64,000 nt of DNA from the NCBI GenBank assembly GCA_017645275.1, contig JAGCPH010000046.1:1-64000 (forward strand), read 5' to 3'. Positions 1-8,839 of the stretch are shown here, piece by piece. Numbering within the stretch: position 1 is the stretch's first letter; every line of letters begins with the position of its first letter. Source of the DNA: Bacteroidales bacterium (lineage in GTDB: Bacteria; Bacteroidota; Bacteroidia; Bacteroidales; F082). A program made the position numbers and the translations under genes. Under the pieces are notes generated by a model that ran no database searches, was not told the origin of the DNA, and saw only the letters and a program-made list of their open reading frames with translations.

Positions 1-498
1 CCTTAATCCATGATGGCCGCTTGTCCATAGGGTATCGACATAATAGGAGTAATAATAATTGCCCAAAGCATCCTCAACCCATTGTTCACCTCCGGCAAGG
101 AATCTGTAGAAATCATAGCCTACCCAATTGAAATCCATAGTGTCCACGGACAAATCTTCATGGACGGTCATTTTTTGAAGATGAATTGTGTCGTTAGAAT
201 ACTTCGTAACGAAAAGGCCGACCGACCCGTCACCGAAATGTGCCAAATGTCTCAAACTGTTATTGTCCTGAATGCTCGGAAGAACAACCGAATTGATGAG
301 TTCTCCGTTTTCATTCACTTTGTAAAGGGCGACATCTGCCGCTTCGTCGGCTCCTAGAACAAGCAGGTCGTTCTCGTTCATGAAAATGAGGTCATCGATG
401 TAATGACGTTCAAAGAATCTTTGGGGTTCTTGCGCTTGCATTCGCACCCCTCCCATCATCAGGAGCGCAAGCAGGAGGTAAAGCCTTGTTGCTTTCAT
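1..498 (-). CDS. Secreted protein of unknown function (3' end outside window)
   Basis: An open frame of 166 codons runs leftward off the window edge from an ATG at 498. The first ~23 residues are a Sec signal peptide: MKATR, a hydrophobic run of Leu/Met, then a cleavage-like AQA. The visible mature part is rich in Asp, Asn, Leu and aromatic residues with alternating short strands, as in beta-propeller or beta-sandwich surface proteins; I recognise no family. Its ATG overlaps the stop of the preceding gene (ATGA at 495-498), so the two are translationally coupled. The neighbour carries a T9SS tail, so this protein may too, but its C-terminus is not visible. Confidence 0.75.
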   Translation of the reverse strand, partial: MKATRLYLLLALLMMGGVRMQAQEPQRFFERHYIDDLIFMNENDLLVLGADEAADVALYKVNENGELINSVVLPSIQDNNSLRHLAHFGDGSVGLFVTKYSNDTIHLQKMTVHEDLSVDTMDFNWVGYDFYRFLAGGEQWVEDALGNYYYSYYVDTLWTSGHHGLR

Positions 499-1811
499 CG
501 TACCGTTATCTTATTCGAATAAACTTTTCCCTCTGCATCCGCAATGCGCAACAAATAAACGCCTTGTGGCAAGTTTGCAACGGGGATTTCATTCGTATCG
601 TGCACGGTCTTCACTACCTGCCCAAGCGCATCATAAACGAACACTTCCGTAACTTCAATTCCTTCAATGGCAACCCTGTCTTTTGCCGGGTTGGGATAGA
701 CATTAATCTGCAAAGCATTCTCTTCAACGCCATTGACAGGAATCATCGCCGACTTGTAAACGAATCCGTTTTCAGCGGCAATGTAGAAAACCGTGTCCAC
801 GCCGTCAACCGCATACAAATCCCGGCATTGTACCATACCGTTGTTCTCACACTCCGGAATGCCTTGTTTGACCCATTCGCAGTGTTCCCATCCATCCTTC
901 ATAATGTATGGGTTCGTGTCTGTCGAGCCTTTCATCAAAGTCATGCCAATTAGAATGCATCCATAAGTGTCTGACGTGTATTTGCTATGGCTCACATTCC
1001 ACATACCGTAATAATTCATAATTGGGCACTCAACGTTCAAATAGGAAACTGTTTCAAAACCGTCTTCCGTCACAAGCAGATTATGTGTACCTTCGCTGAA
1101 ATAGCCATACATTTCCACATGGTTCTTGTCAAAGAAATGCGAAACAACCGAATAATCAAAATACGCACCATTAGTAACGACTTCGTTCCAAGTCTGTCCC
1201 GAATCGGTCGTTTTATGGATATGAATTCCACCATCGATTACGACAAGGTATCCCGTCTCGCCCTCAAAGAACAACTCACAATGTTTCACCATTCCAAATT
1301 CAAACGGAGTTGAGGTGAAACTCTGTCCTCCGTCCGTGGTTCGCCATAGGACAGCATCTTTAGTAAAGAGGTAATAGGTTTCTTCGTCAACCACACAAAA
1401 ATCGCTGGAACGAATCCAATCAGGCCATTCCAAATGGACAAACTCCGTGTTGGGAAGTTCCTGCCAGGTCTCGCCGCCATCAGTGGTTTTCATGATAACG
1501 CCTTTATGATTGTCGTTATTCCACCAGCAGGAATCACCGCAGGCATAGCCCACCTGAGCGTCGGCAAATGCTACATGTATCATGTCGTAGCCCTCTTTCT
1601 CAAACTTGACTGTCCATGTTTCGCCGCCGTCAACGGTTTTCAGGATTTTGCCGTTTTCGCCACAGGCAATCACCTCGTTTTTGTCAAGACAGGCCACGCC
1701 AAAAAGGTTCTCGGTAACGCCCGTAGGGAGCTCCTGCCAGCCTTCCACAAGCTGGGCTTGCATCACGCCGCAAACAAGCATTGCGGCAAGGATAAGCAAA
1801 TGTCTTTTCAT
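495..1811 (-). CDS. Secreted Asp-box/Ycf48-like repeat protein with T9SS sorting domain
   Basis: 438 residues. A signal peptide ends at MQAQ (~20). Four or more Asp-box repeats of the form T-x-D-G-G-x-T-W follow (for example KTVDGGETW near 60, KTTDGGETW near 108, RTTDGGQSF near 160, KTTDSGQTW near 205), the hallmark of BNR/Ycf48-type beta-propellers. The last ~70 residues form a Por-type T9SS sorting domain: VYPNPAKDRV, then VYDALGQVV and a GVYLLRI strand. The protein is therefore predicted to cross the outer membrane by type IX secretion and be anchored or released. The propeller's ligand is unknown. It overlaps the next gene by ATGA and lies 17 bases after the LRR protein, so the three form one operon. 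Confidence 0.85.
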   Translation of the reverse strand: MKRHLLILAAMLVCGVMQAQLVEGWQELPTGVTENLFGVACLDKNEVIACGENGKILKTVDGGETWTVKFEKEGYDMIHVAFADAQVGYACGDSCWWNNDNHKGVIMKTTDGGETWQELPNTEFVHLEWPDWIRSSDFCVVDEETYYLFTKDAVLWRTTDGGQSFTSTPFEFGMVKHCELFFEGETGYLVVIDGGIHIHKTTDSGQTWNEVVTNGAYFDYSVVSHFFDKNHVEMYGYFSEGTHNLLVTEDGFETVSYLNVECPIMNYYGMWNVSHSKYTSDTYGCILIGMTLMKGSTDTNPYIMKDGWEHCEWVKQGIPECENNGMVQCRDLYAVDGVDTVFYIAAENGFVYKSAMIPVNGVEENALQINVYPNPAKDRVAIEGIEVTEVFVYDALGQVVKTVHDTNEIPVANLPQGVYLLRIADAEGKVYSNKITVR

Positions 1812-1828
1812 ATCGATTTAGTTTTAGA

Positions 1829-3013
1829 TTATTTCTTGACCCATTTCCCCACTGTTTTACCTCCCTTTTCCGAAAACACGCACCAAGCATATACGCCAGA
1901 AGGCCAAAGCATTGCATCAATGGTTGCAGTGCCTTCGGCAATTGCTTGGCAATGCATTAATCGCCCTGCCATATCGTACACTTCCACTTGGGCGTTTGGT
2001 GTACTGTTTTTGATGTTGAGCAAATTGAAACCTGGATTGGGATAGGCTTCTGCCTTGGGATCGTCGCCGTTCTCGTCAACGCCTTCAAATTCAACTTCTA
2101 TGAAATTGGTGAACTCCGACCAATATTCAGCATTCCGATAATCATCAATCGTTCCCAAAGGGATATAGATGGGAATGTCTCGGTTGGTTTGCATAAAGGT
2201 GTTTTCATCCATATAAGGAGGATAAACTGATTTTATGGTCATTTGTTCAAGATGTATCATGTGGCAAAAGGCATAGTCTTCAATGTCTTGAAGCGTTGAA
2301 GGAAGCGTCAGTTCGGTGGGAAAGGACAGGAAATCAAACGCATCGCCGCCGATACCTGTTATGCCTTCGGGAATGACGATGTCGGTAAAATAATAGCATT
2401 CCGTGAATATGCCACATTCAATATATACCAAATTGGGCGACAATGTCAGCGTACCGTCAAACCTGCATTGATAGAATGCATCCCAATCAATATATTCAAC
2501 TGACGCTGGAATGGTGAGGTCGCCTCTTAAACCATAGCATATACAAAAAGCTTCTCTGCCAATTTCCACCAATGATTCAGATAAGGTTAGGCTGGTAAAG
2601 CCATCACAGCCCATAAATGCTCTTATTCCAATGTATTCTACTGAATTGGGAATCACCAACGGTCCCGTGAAATTGGTTTCCAAAAAGGCATCGGCACCAA
2701 TGCTTCTTACAGTGTTCGGAATTGACAATGAACCATTGAAGTGAAACGCCCCACCCCCAAAACTGAAAGCATCTTCTCCAATGGAAACCACAGAATAATC
2801 TATGTCATTATGGGCCACGGTTGCAGGGATGGTGCATCCACCGATGAAATGATCCATACAGGCTACCAATTCCACTTCCGGTGGATTTTGGCTTGTGACC
2901 ACATAGCGGAGAGTTTGCTCTGTTTCGCAAACGACTTCAAAAACTTGTGCTTTTGCTGTACCTGCCATTACCATCAGCAGGAGCGCGAGTAGGGTGTAGA
3001 AGTTTGTTTTCAT
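1829..3013 (-). CDS. BspA-type leucine-rich repeat surface protein with T9SS sorting domain
   Basis: 394 residues from the ATG at 3013; an ATG eight codons earlier would put charged residues before the signal peptide, so the inner start is preferred. The signal peptide ends at AKAQ. From ~70 to 310 the protein repeats units such as LTIPASVEYIDWDAFYQC and SLSIPNTVRSIGADAF, the LRR_5 repeat of BspA-like bacterial surface proteins. The last ~75 residues are a T9SS domain (AYPNPGFNLLNIKN, VEVYDMAGRL, GVYAWCVF). BspA-like proteins in other species bind host or matrix proteins; that role here is inference. A weak -7 box (TAATTTTGA) lies at 3034-3042, so this is probably the first gene of the operon. 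Confidence 0.88.
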   Translation of the reverse strand: MKTNFYTLLALLLMVMAGTAKAQVFEVVCETEQTLRYVVTSQNPPEVELVACMDHFIGGCTIPATVAHNDIDYSVVSIGEDAFSFGGGAFHFNGSLSIPNTVRSIGADAFLETNFTGPLVIPNSVEYIGIRAFMGCDGFTSLTLSESLVEIGREAFCICYGLRGDLTIPASVEYIDWDAFYQCRFDGTLTLSPNLVYIECGIFTECYYFTDIVIPEGITGIGGDAFDFLSFPTELTLPSTLQDIEDYAFCHMIHLEQMTIKSVYPPYMDENTFMQTNRDIPIYIPLGTIDDYRNAEYWSEFTNFIEVEFEGVDENGDDPKAEAYPNPGFNLLNIKNSTPNAQVEVYDMAGRLMHCQAIAEGTATIDAMLWPSGVYAWCVFSEKGGKTVGKWVKK

Positions 3014-3146
3014 AGTATTATAGCTTTGAGATTTCAAAATTATAATAAAAATTTATGAAAAAAGCAACCTTAAGGGCGGATATAAGTTTTAAATCGGAAT
3101 ATATATTGTAAATCAATCAATTACAATGCTGGTATATAAGTTTTTG

Positions 3147-4724
3147 TTAGTCCAAAAACGAGGAAAATGAGGCGTTTTCGGTTTTCTTTCGGAGGTTGTA
3201 GCGGTATTGGTTCACCGTGTTTTCGCTCAACCCGAGCAGATCCGCCATCTCCTTCGCGCGGAACTGCAGATGCGATAAAACGAAAATCCTGCGCTCCGTT
3301 TGCGTCAAATCCGGGTGTGCAGCGGCCACCCGCCTCATGGCCTCGGGATAGGCCGCCTCAAACTCATCCATGATACGCTCCAAGCGGTTCGGCACCTTCG
3401 AGCTGTAAATCTCTTTCACCCGCTGCGGCAGCATCGCCCGCGATTGTTGCAGGGCATCATCCATTTGCGTCTGAAGTTCTCGTTTGCGTTTGGCAAGCCA
3501 TAGCCACAAACAGATACACAACACCAGCAGTACAATAACTATCACAATCAGGTTGCGAATCATGCGATGCCGTGCGGCGTCTTGTCTTTTAGCGGCTGCC
3601 TCATCTCTTTCCCATTCGAGATGCTTCTGAAACATCTCATTGAGCCGAGACACTTTGGCGTTGCTTGTTCCCTCAGAAACTGTATTTTCTATATAATATA
3701 TGGAGATTTTGCTTACCATAAGTGAGTCGCCACGGCTTTGGTAAATTGTGCGTAAATATGGGGCACAACTATATTTTGCAATACCATCACTGTTTTCAAA
3801 CACGGGTGTTAGGTAAACCAAAGCAGAATCGTATTGATTGTCAATACAATAGATACATCCGATGGTTAAATAGCGATTAAGTTTTTCTTTTTCATCAGCG
3901 GCTTGCGGCACCATGCGTTTCAAATCGCGGATGGAAGGCTCATAGCCATTGCCGTATTCGTAGCTGAGCAATGCTGACATCGAGACAATATCCCTGTAAA
4001 CTATATTATTGGTGTCGGGTAGCATGCGTGATGCTTCATTGTAATAATATGTTGCGCTGTCATTTTGGTTTAACTTGTCATATTGTTTGCCCAGTAAGAA
4101 CAACAGGCTGGATTGGTTTAACGGAGAACCGGGCTCAATCTCTTGGAATTCAAGGGATTTTTTGCAGCACACAATAGCTGGTTCCTGCATATACTGTCCG
4201 GAAAACAGCTCGACAAGGCGGCCGTAAGCCAGTCCCATGAAACGTGGCAGATGTATTGATCGCAGTGCTGCAAATTGTTCTGTCTCAAATCCCGGGTAAT
4301 GCGTCTCAATGATCTCAATCGCTTTAAGGTATTCGCCACAAGCTTGCTCAATGCTGTCGCGCTCGTAGCAGCCCACACCATTCATATAATGCGCCCGGGC
4401 GGACAAAAAAGCATTGTCGCTGTTGTCAAAGTAATCTACCGCCTTCAGCAAGTCCTTTCGGTTTGTCTGTGCATAATTGTTTTTATACAGCAGCTCCGAA
4501 ATCAGCAGCTGGCAATAATGGCCGTCAAACTCATTGAGGCTATCAGCCTTGCCACTTTCGGCAAACTCCAACATCACCTTCAAAGCACTGTCGGGCTGAT
4601 GCCACATCAGAGTGTCGATGTTGGCCAGATCGGGGCAGGGGATTTCTACATGCTCCACATTCGTATTGCAAGCTGCCAGCATCGCCAGCCATAAAAAGCA
4701 TATGATGTGCAAAATCCGTTTCAT
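3147..4724 (-). CDS. Membrane-tethered TPR regulator with C-terminal LuxR-like HTH
   Basis: 525 residues. The N-terminus is a lipoprotein-like signal (lipobox LAAC, Cys19) followed by ~330 residues of tetratricopeptide-like helices with recurring A-x-x-Y and Y-x-x-A patterns. A strong membrane segment lies at ~393-415, then a short charged coiled coil, and the last ~60 residues contain LTQTERRIFVL and MADLLGLSENTVNQYR, a helix-turn-helix of the LuxR/GerE kind. This layout (outside TPR sensor, one membrane pass, inside DNA-binding head) is a common Bacteroidales regulator type. Its ligand and target genes are unknown; adjacent surface proteins or the lipoprotein upstream are candidates. It is transcribed after the lipoprotein at 4749-5501, 24 bases away. 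Confidence 0.82.
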   Translation of the reverse strand: MKRILHIICFLWLAMLAACNTNVEHVEIPCPDLANIDTLMWHQPDSALKVMLEFAESGKADSLNEFDGHYCQLLISELLYKNNYAQTNRKDLLKAVDYFDNSDNAFLSARAHYMNGVGCYERDSIEQACGEYLKAIEIIETHYPGFETEQFAALRSIHLPRFMGLAYGRLVELFSGQYMQEPAIVCCKKSLEFQEIEPGSPLNQSSLLFLLGKQYDKLNQNDSATYYYNEASRMLPDTNNIVYRDIVSMSALLSYEYGNGYEPSIRDLKRMVPQAADEKEKLNRYLTIGCIYCIDNQYDSALVYLTPVFENSDGIAKYSCAPYLRTIYQSRGDSLMVSKISIYYIENTVSEGTSNAKVSRLNEMFQKHLEWERDEAAAKRQDAARHRMIRNLIVIVIVLLVLCICLWLWLAKRKRELQTQMDDALQQSRAMLPQRVKEIYSSKVPNRLERIMDEFEAAYPEAMRRVAAAHPDLTQTERRIFVLSHLQFRAKEMADLLGLSENTVNQYRYNLRKKTENASFSSFLD

Positions 4725-4748
4725 GGGGGCAAAATTACTTAAAATCCA

Positions 4749-5501
4749 TCAAGATACAGTGACATTCAAAACTTTTTCCAAAGGCTTAAGGATGTCTTTG
4801 TTCTTCTTGCGTATAACGCCCATGTCGAGAGTGGCCACAACATCCTTTATCTGATAGCCTTTCTGGTAAACCTTATTGGCTTTTCCAAAAAGATCGTCCA
4901 GTTTCTCGATTCCGTTGTCGCCTTTGAGCGTTTTCGGAACACCTTTCAATTTCAGAAAACGGCAAATGCCTTCCTGGTCACAAAGTATCCAATCTTCAAT
5001 ACAGCTCTTGATGCCGAGGTTGGAACACGAGCGTGCCATCCATGCTGTGTCATTAGCCATGACGGCATTGTCAAGACCAAGCATTGCGAAACGCTTGCAA
5101 CTTCTGCCATCAGAGAAATTGAATGCTATCTTTGAACTGATGTAATCGTCATAATCATCCAAAATCTTCAACGCCTCAACCAAATGTTTCGCCGCCATTT
5201 CGGATACATGATTTTCGCCAAACTGTAGCGCACCTATGAGATAATGGCATCGGGCCTGCATCCAGAAGTTGCGCCGGCTGTTGTTTTTCTTGTAAAATCC
5301 AAATGCCGGCAGAATTATTGAATCGTTGAAATCGTAGTAATAAAAGCCGGTGATAAGAGAGTCAATGGAGTCGAGGGTTTTGGCATAGGCAAGGTCTTGC
5401 GGCGAATTGGAGTTAGGTTCACGAAAATTGTCATAATGATCGCAACTCGCAATAAATGCAAGGAAAAATGCGATTGACAATATGGCAATAATTCTTTTCA
5501 T
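4749..5501 (-). CDS. Lipoprotein resembling the sensor half of the neighbouring TPR regulator
   Basis: 250 residues. A lipoprotein signal (FIASC, Cys20) is followed by helical sequence. Segments such as ARCHYLIGALQF with AAKHLVEALKILDDY resemble the TPR stretch ARAHYMNGVGCYERDSIEQA of the next gene at a similar distance from the N-terminus. The protein then lacks the membrane span and HTH and stops after a Lys-rich tail. It may be an ancestral duplicate that lost its output domain, or a periplasmic partner that competes with or modulates the regulator. The frame is intact with no internal stop. Family assignment is by my reading of pattern only. Confidence 0.7.
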   Translation of the reverse strand: MKRIIAILSIAFFLAFIASCDHYDNFREPNSNSPQDLAYAKTLDSIDSLITGFYYYDFNDSIILPAFGFYKKNNSRRNFWMQARCHYLIGALQFGENHVSEMAAKHLVEALKILDDYDDYISSKIAFNFSDGRSCKRFAMLGLDNAVMANDTAWMARSCSNLGIKSCIEDWILCDQEGICRFLKLKGVPKTLKGDNGIEKLDDLFGKANKVYQKGYQIKDVVATLDMGVIRKKNKDILKPLEKVLNVTVS

Positions 5502-5507
5502 AATTAT

Positions 5508-5536
5508 GTAGAGACGCCATAATATGACGTCTCTAC
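5508..5536. repeat. Diverged GTAGAGACG palindrome upstream of the TPR lipoprotein
   Basis: GTAGAGACG (5508-5516) and CGTCTCTAC (5528-5536) enclose an 11-base loop. The arms match the outer part of the GAGACGCACGG family, but the ACGGCCGT centre is lost. It lies between the ackA stop and the lipoprotein start. Confidence 0.65.
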
Positions 5537-5555
5537 CGTTTTTTTATGATTCTCG

Positions 5556-6755
5556 TTATTTCACCAAATCAAAAGTATCCTTAGCAATCATATATTCCTC
5601 ATCTGTAGGATATACGACCACTTTCACTTTTGAGTCGGGTGTCGAGATGACTGCTGCGTCGCCCATGATGGTCTCGTTCAGCTTCTTGTCGATCTTGATG
5701 CCGAAGAACTCCATATTCTCGAGGATGGCGTCACGCATGAACCATGCGTTTTCGCCTATGCCGCCTGTCATCACGAGGACATCCATGCCGTTCATGATGG
5801 CTGCGTAGGCACCGATATATTTCTTCACGCGGTGTGCGAACATGTTGAACGCGTAGGTGCAGCGCTCGTCGCCAGCGTCACGGCCAGCACGTACGTCACG
5901 CATATCCTGTGAGTTGCCGGTGATGCCGATCAAGCCTGACTTCTTGTTCACCAATGTGTTCATTTCTTTGGTGTTGTAACCTTCTTTGTCCATGATGTAC
6001 ATGAAAGCGCCAAGATCGAGGTCGCCGGTGCGGCTGCCCATCACGAGGCCTTCAACAGGTGTGAAGCCCATTGATGTCTCGACAGACTTGCCGTTTTCAA
6101 CTGCTGCGATGGATGCGCCGCTGCCGAGGTGGCATGTGACGATTTTGCAGTTTTTCCAGTCTTTTCCGACGTATTCAGCGGCTTTCTCAGCGACGTATTT
6201 GTGGCTGGTTCCGTGGAATCCGTAACGGCGTACACGGTATTTCTCATAGTATTCGTAAGGAATGGCGTAGAGATATGCCTCTGGCGGCATGGTGGCGTGG
6301 AATGAGGTGTCGAACACCGCTGCCATCGGGATGCCAGGAAGCACGGCCTGCATGGCTGCGATGCCCTGCAAAGCGCCCGGGTTGTGCAATGGAGCGAGGT
6401 CGCAGAGGTCCTCAATCATCTTGATGACGTTGTCATCGATGCGGACGCTGTGAGTGAACTTCTCGCCGCCGTGTGCCACGCGGTGACCCACTGCCTTGAT
6501 CTCTTTCAAATCTTTAATGACGCCATATTCTTTATTCGTAAGTGCCTGAAGCACAATCTTGATGCCTTCGGTATGGTTCGGGATTGGAAGCTGCTCATAG
6601 TGCTTCTGTCCGTTCCATTTGTGAGTGAACTCGCCCATCTCGAGGCCGATGCGCTCGAGGAGGCCCTTTGCCAACACTGAGTGGCTCTTCTCGTCCATCT
6701 CAATCAGCTGATATTTGATTGATGACGAACCGCAATTTAAAACTAATATCTTCAT
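5556..6755 (-). CDS. ackA: Acetate kinase
   Basis: 399 residues, full length for the family. It converts acetyl phosphate and ADP to acetate and ATP in the cytoplasm, the last step of acetate fermentation. The ASKHA fold motifs are present: NCGSSS at 7-12, HRVAHGG at 91-97 (substrate Arg92), FDTSFH at 148-153 (Asp149), GFHGTSH at 179-185 (His181), HLGSGAS at 209-215, SRTGDLD at 241-247 and a late TGGIGEN. It follows pta with a 199-base gap, the usual pta-ackA order. The gap holds a small hairpin at 6786-6803 and no clear separate promoter, so cotranscription is likely. Confidence 0.98.
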   Translation of the reverse strand: MKILVLNCGSSSIKYQLIEMDEKSHSVLAKGLLERIGLEMGEFTHKWNGQKHYEQLPIPNHTEGIKIVLQALTNKEYGVIKDLKEIKAVGHRVAHGGEKFTHSVRIDDNVIKMIEDLCDLAPLHNPGALQGIAAMQAVLPGIPMAAVFDTSFHATMPPEAYLYAIPYEYYEKYRVRRYGFHGTSHKYVAEKAAEYVGKDWKNCKIVTCHLGSGASIAAVENGKSVETSMGFTPVEGLVMGSRTGDLDLGAFMYIMDKEGYNTKEMNTLVNKKSGLIGITGNSQDMRDVRAGRDAGDERCTYAFNMFAHRVKKYIGAYAAIMNGMDVLVMTGGIGENAWFMRDAILENMEFFGIKIDKKLNETIMGDAAVISTPDSKVKVVVYPTDEEYMIAKDTFDLVK

Positions 6756-6785
6756 AATTTAATAAATTTTATCTTTTTTTGTTAC

Positions 6786-6803
6786 GACGGATAGTCATCC
6801 GTC
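6786..6803. other. Small hairpin in the pta-ackA gap
   Basis: GACGGAT and ATCCGTC pair across a four-base loop. The rest of the 199-base gap (6756-6954) is A/T rich, with no ORF and no clear promoter. The hairpin could stabilise ackA mRNA or attenuate readthrough; nothing else supports a function. Confidence 0.35.
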
Positions 6804-6954
6804 TAAATTTTCGGTCGCCTTCGGCGAGAAATCTTTCAAAATCTATTTAAAAATCTTTCAAAATTTTCTTCCTTATTCTTTTTAATATTTGTAGAACATT
6901 TTGTTAGATTTTATTAAAGATTTTGTTGGATTTCTGCCCTTTAGGGCACCGTAA

Positions 6955-7965
6955 TTATTTCTTCTGTGCAATAGCCTGATTACATGTGATTGCAACCAAT
7001 TTGTATACATCGTCGATTGAGCAGCCGCGGCTGAGGTCGTTGCAAGGTTTTGCCAAGCCCTGGAGCACTGGCCCCACAGCCTCCGCACCGGCCAGACGCT
7101 GCACGAGTTTGTAAGCGATGTTACCAACTTCGAGGCATGGGAACACCAATGTGTTAGCCTTACCGGCGACTGGGCTGTTAGGAGCCTTGCTTGAGCCTAC
7201 CGATGGCACGATGGCGGCGTCGGCCTGCAGCTCACCGTCGAGGACGAGGTCAGGACGACGTTCCTGAGCTATACGTGTGGCCTCAATGACTTTGTCGACG
7301 ACCTCATGTTTTGCCGAGCCTTTTGTCGAGAAGCTCAAGATGGCGGTAACAGGGTCGATCTTGGCGATGGCCTTTGCTGTGTCAGCTGTGCAGATAGCTA
7401 TTTCAGCCAGCTGTTCTGCTGTCGGCATTGGTGTCACGGCGCAGTCGGCGAATACCATACGTCCGTTGGTGCCGTAAGGACAACCTTCAGGTAAGAACAT
7501 TGTGAAAGCTCCTGACACGCATGTCACGCCTGGCACAGTCTTGATGATCTGGAGGGCAGGACGGAGCATGTCGCCTGTGGTGCTGCGGGCGCCGCTGACG
7601 AGACCGTCGGCTTCACCGGCTTTCACCATCAAAATGCCGAGGTACATGAAGTTGCCTGCGAGGTCGTAAGCCTGCTCTGGTGTCATGCCTTTAGCCTTGC
7701 GAAGCTCGAAAAGCAGGTCGGCGTATTTCTGGCGGTCAGGGTTGGTTTGTGGGTCGATGACGCGTGCCTTGCCTATGTTCTTCAAGCCGAATTCCTTCAC
7801 CATGTCAGCGATCTTCTGTGCCGGTCCGATCAAAATCACATCGGCAATGCCGTCGGCCACGATACGGTCAGCGGCCTTCAATGTTCTCGGTTCGTCTCCC
7901 TCAGGGAGCACGATGCGCTGTTTGTTTGCCTGCGCGTTGGCAATGATTTCTTCAATAAGTCCCAT
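6955..7965 (-). CDS. pta: Phosphate acetyltransferase
   Basis: 336 residues, matching the short catalytic-only form of Pta (no N-terminal DRTGG or P-loop regulatory domain). It exchanges CoA and phosphate between acetyl-CoA and acetyl phosphate, feeding AckA. Family signatures visible are DGLVSGARSTTGDMLRPAL near 140-160, VPSVGSSKAPNS near 254, and the C-terminal FPCLEVGNIAYKLVQRLAGA with GPVLQGLAKPCNDLSRG. The start at 7965 follows a well-formed promoter (TTTG, 20-base spacer, TATTTTTGC at 8010-8018) divergent from the DUF4271 gene. Confidence 0.97.
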   Translation of the reverse strand: MGLIEEIIANAQANKQRIVLPEGDEPRTLKAADRIVADGIADVILIGPAQKIADMVKEFGLKNIGKARVIDPQTNPDRQKYADLLFELRKAKGMTPEQAYDLAGNFMYLGILMVKAGEADGLVSGARSTTGDMLRPALQIIKTVPGVTCVSGAFTMFLPEGCPYGTNGRMVFADCAVTPMPTAEQLAEIAICTADTAKAIAKIDPVTAILSFSTKGSAKHEVVDKVIEATRIAQERRPDLVLDGELQADAAIVPSVGSSKAPNSPVAGKANTLVFPCLEVGNIAYKLVQRLAGAEAVGPVLQGLAKPCNDLSRGCSIDDVYKLVAITCNQAIAQKK

Positions 7966-8009
7966 TATTCAATTATTTATAGATTTGAAAATTCCTTTAA
8001 AAATATTTC

Positions 8010-8060
8010 GCAAAAATACAAATTCTATCTTAGAAATCCAAATTTTTTCAATAATTTTGC
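8010..8060. promoter_or_regulatory. Divergent promoters for pta (minus) and DUF4271-hemD (plus)
   Basis: On the minus strand TATTTTTGC (8010-8018) is preceded by TTTG (8039-8042) with a 20-base spacer, matching the Bacteroidetes -33/-7 consensus for pta. On the plus strand TAATTTTGC (8052-8060) is a -7 box 25 bases before the DUF4271 ATG; no good -33 box is visible for it. Confidence 0.65.
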
Positions 8061-8084
8061 AGAATAAAATTTAAATAAATTTTG

Positions 8085-8819
8085 ATGAACGACAGCATTG
8101 ATTTTCAAGTAGTTGTTGAAAACACCGCAACGATGCTCGAACCGCAGCCGCGTGTTCTCGACAATCTCATTCCCACTTGGAATATCATTATCATCATGTT
8201 TGCATTGCTGTTTCTGGTGCTCAACAGGCATCTGTTATCACTGCGTTTCAATATTTTTTCGTTTTCGACCAAGGCTGGCGATGTCGACAAGCTGACACGT
8301 GAGTGGAACCCTATCGCGAGCCTCACAGGACTGTCGGTCATCCTCATCTACATTGCCATGCTCTCGCTGCTGGTGCAGAAGACGGTGCAGGTGTTATCGG
8401 GTAACCGCATCCTCTATTCGGGCTTCGATTTCTACCTCGAGATATGTGCCTTTGTTGCCCTTTATCTCATCCTGCAATACCTCTTCGCCCAACTATTCGG
8501 ATGGCTGTTCGGCTTTGAGAAAGCTTCTATGCATCACGAGATTGCCCACATCACCACAGCAGCCTTGCTCGACGTGATAATGACCGTTTTCGTCTTCATA
8601 ACGTTTTTTTATCCCACAAAATTTATTTTAATATTAGCGCTATCTATAATATTGATAATCACTATAATTCGCATAATTAAGACATTTTTTGAGGTGCAAA
8701 TTTTATCAAAGATGAATTTGATAAATAATTTTTTGTATTTTTGCACCCTTGAAATCATACCAATAACAGTGGCCATTACAATGATGTGTCGTCTGATTGC
8801 AACTGATTGTGTTTTATAG
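8085..8819 (+). CDS. DUF4271 integral membrane protein
   Basis: 244 residues from the ATG at 8085. After a ~35-residue polar N-terminus there are about seven hydrophobic segments (for example NIIIIMFALLFLVL, LSVILIYIAMLSLLV, FYLEICAFVALYLILQYLF, VIMTVFVFITFFY, FILILALSIILIITIIRII), so it is an inner-membrane protein. In Bacteroidetes this family is regularly found directly before hemD, as here (hemD starts 21 bases later). That suggests cotranscription, but its function is not known; a role in haem or envelope biology would be guesswork. Confidence 0.85.
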   Translation: MNDSIDFQVVVENTATMLEPQPRVLDNLIPTWNIIIIMFALLFLVLNRHLLSLRFNIFSFSTKAGDVDKLTREWNPIASLTGLSVILIYIAMLSLLVQKTVQVLSGNRILYSGFDFYLEICAFVALYLILQYLFAQLFGWLFGFEKASMHHEIAHITTAALLDVIMTVFVFITFFYPTKFILILALSIILIITIIRIIKTFFEVQILSKMNLINNFLYFCTLEIIPITVAITMMCRLIATDCVL

Positions 8820-8839
8820 AGTTAACGAAATAATTAAAA

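Noticed and set aside
4118..4381. Small minus-strand frame inside the TPR regulator
   Set aside because: Out-of-frame shadow of the real gene with no start context or recognisable pattern.
6811..6832. GGTCGCCTTCGGCGAGAAATC in the ackA leader as a GTCATTTCGA element copy
   Set aside because: Shares only the CGAGAAATC part and lacks both ends; too short to claim.
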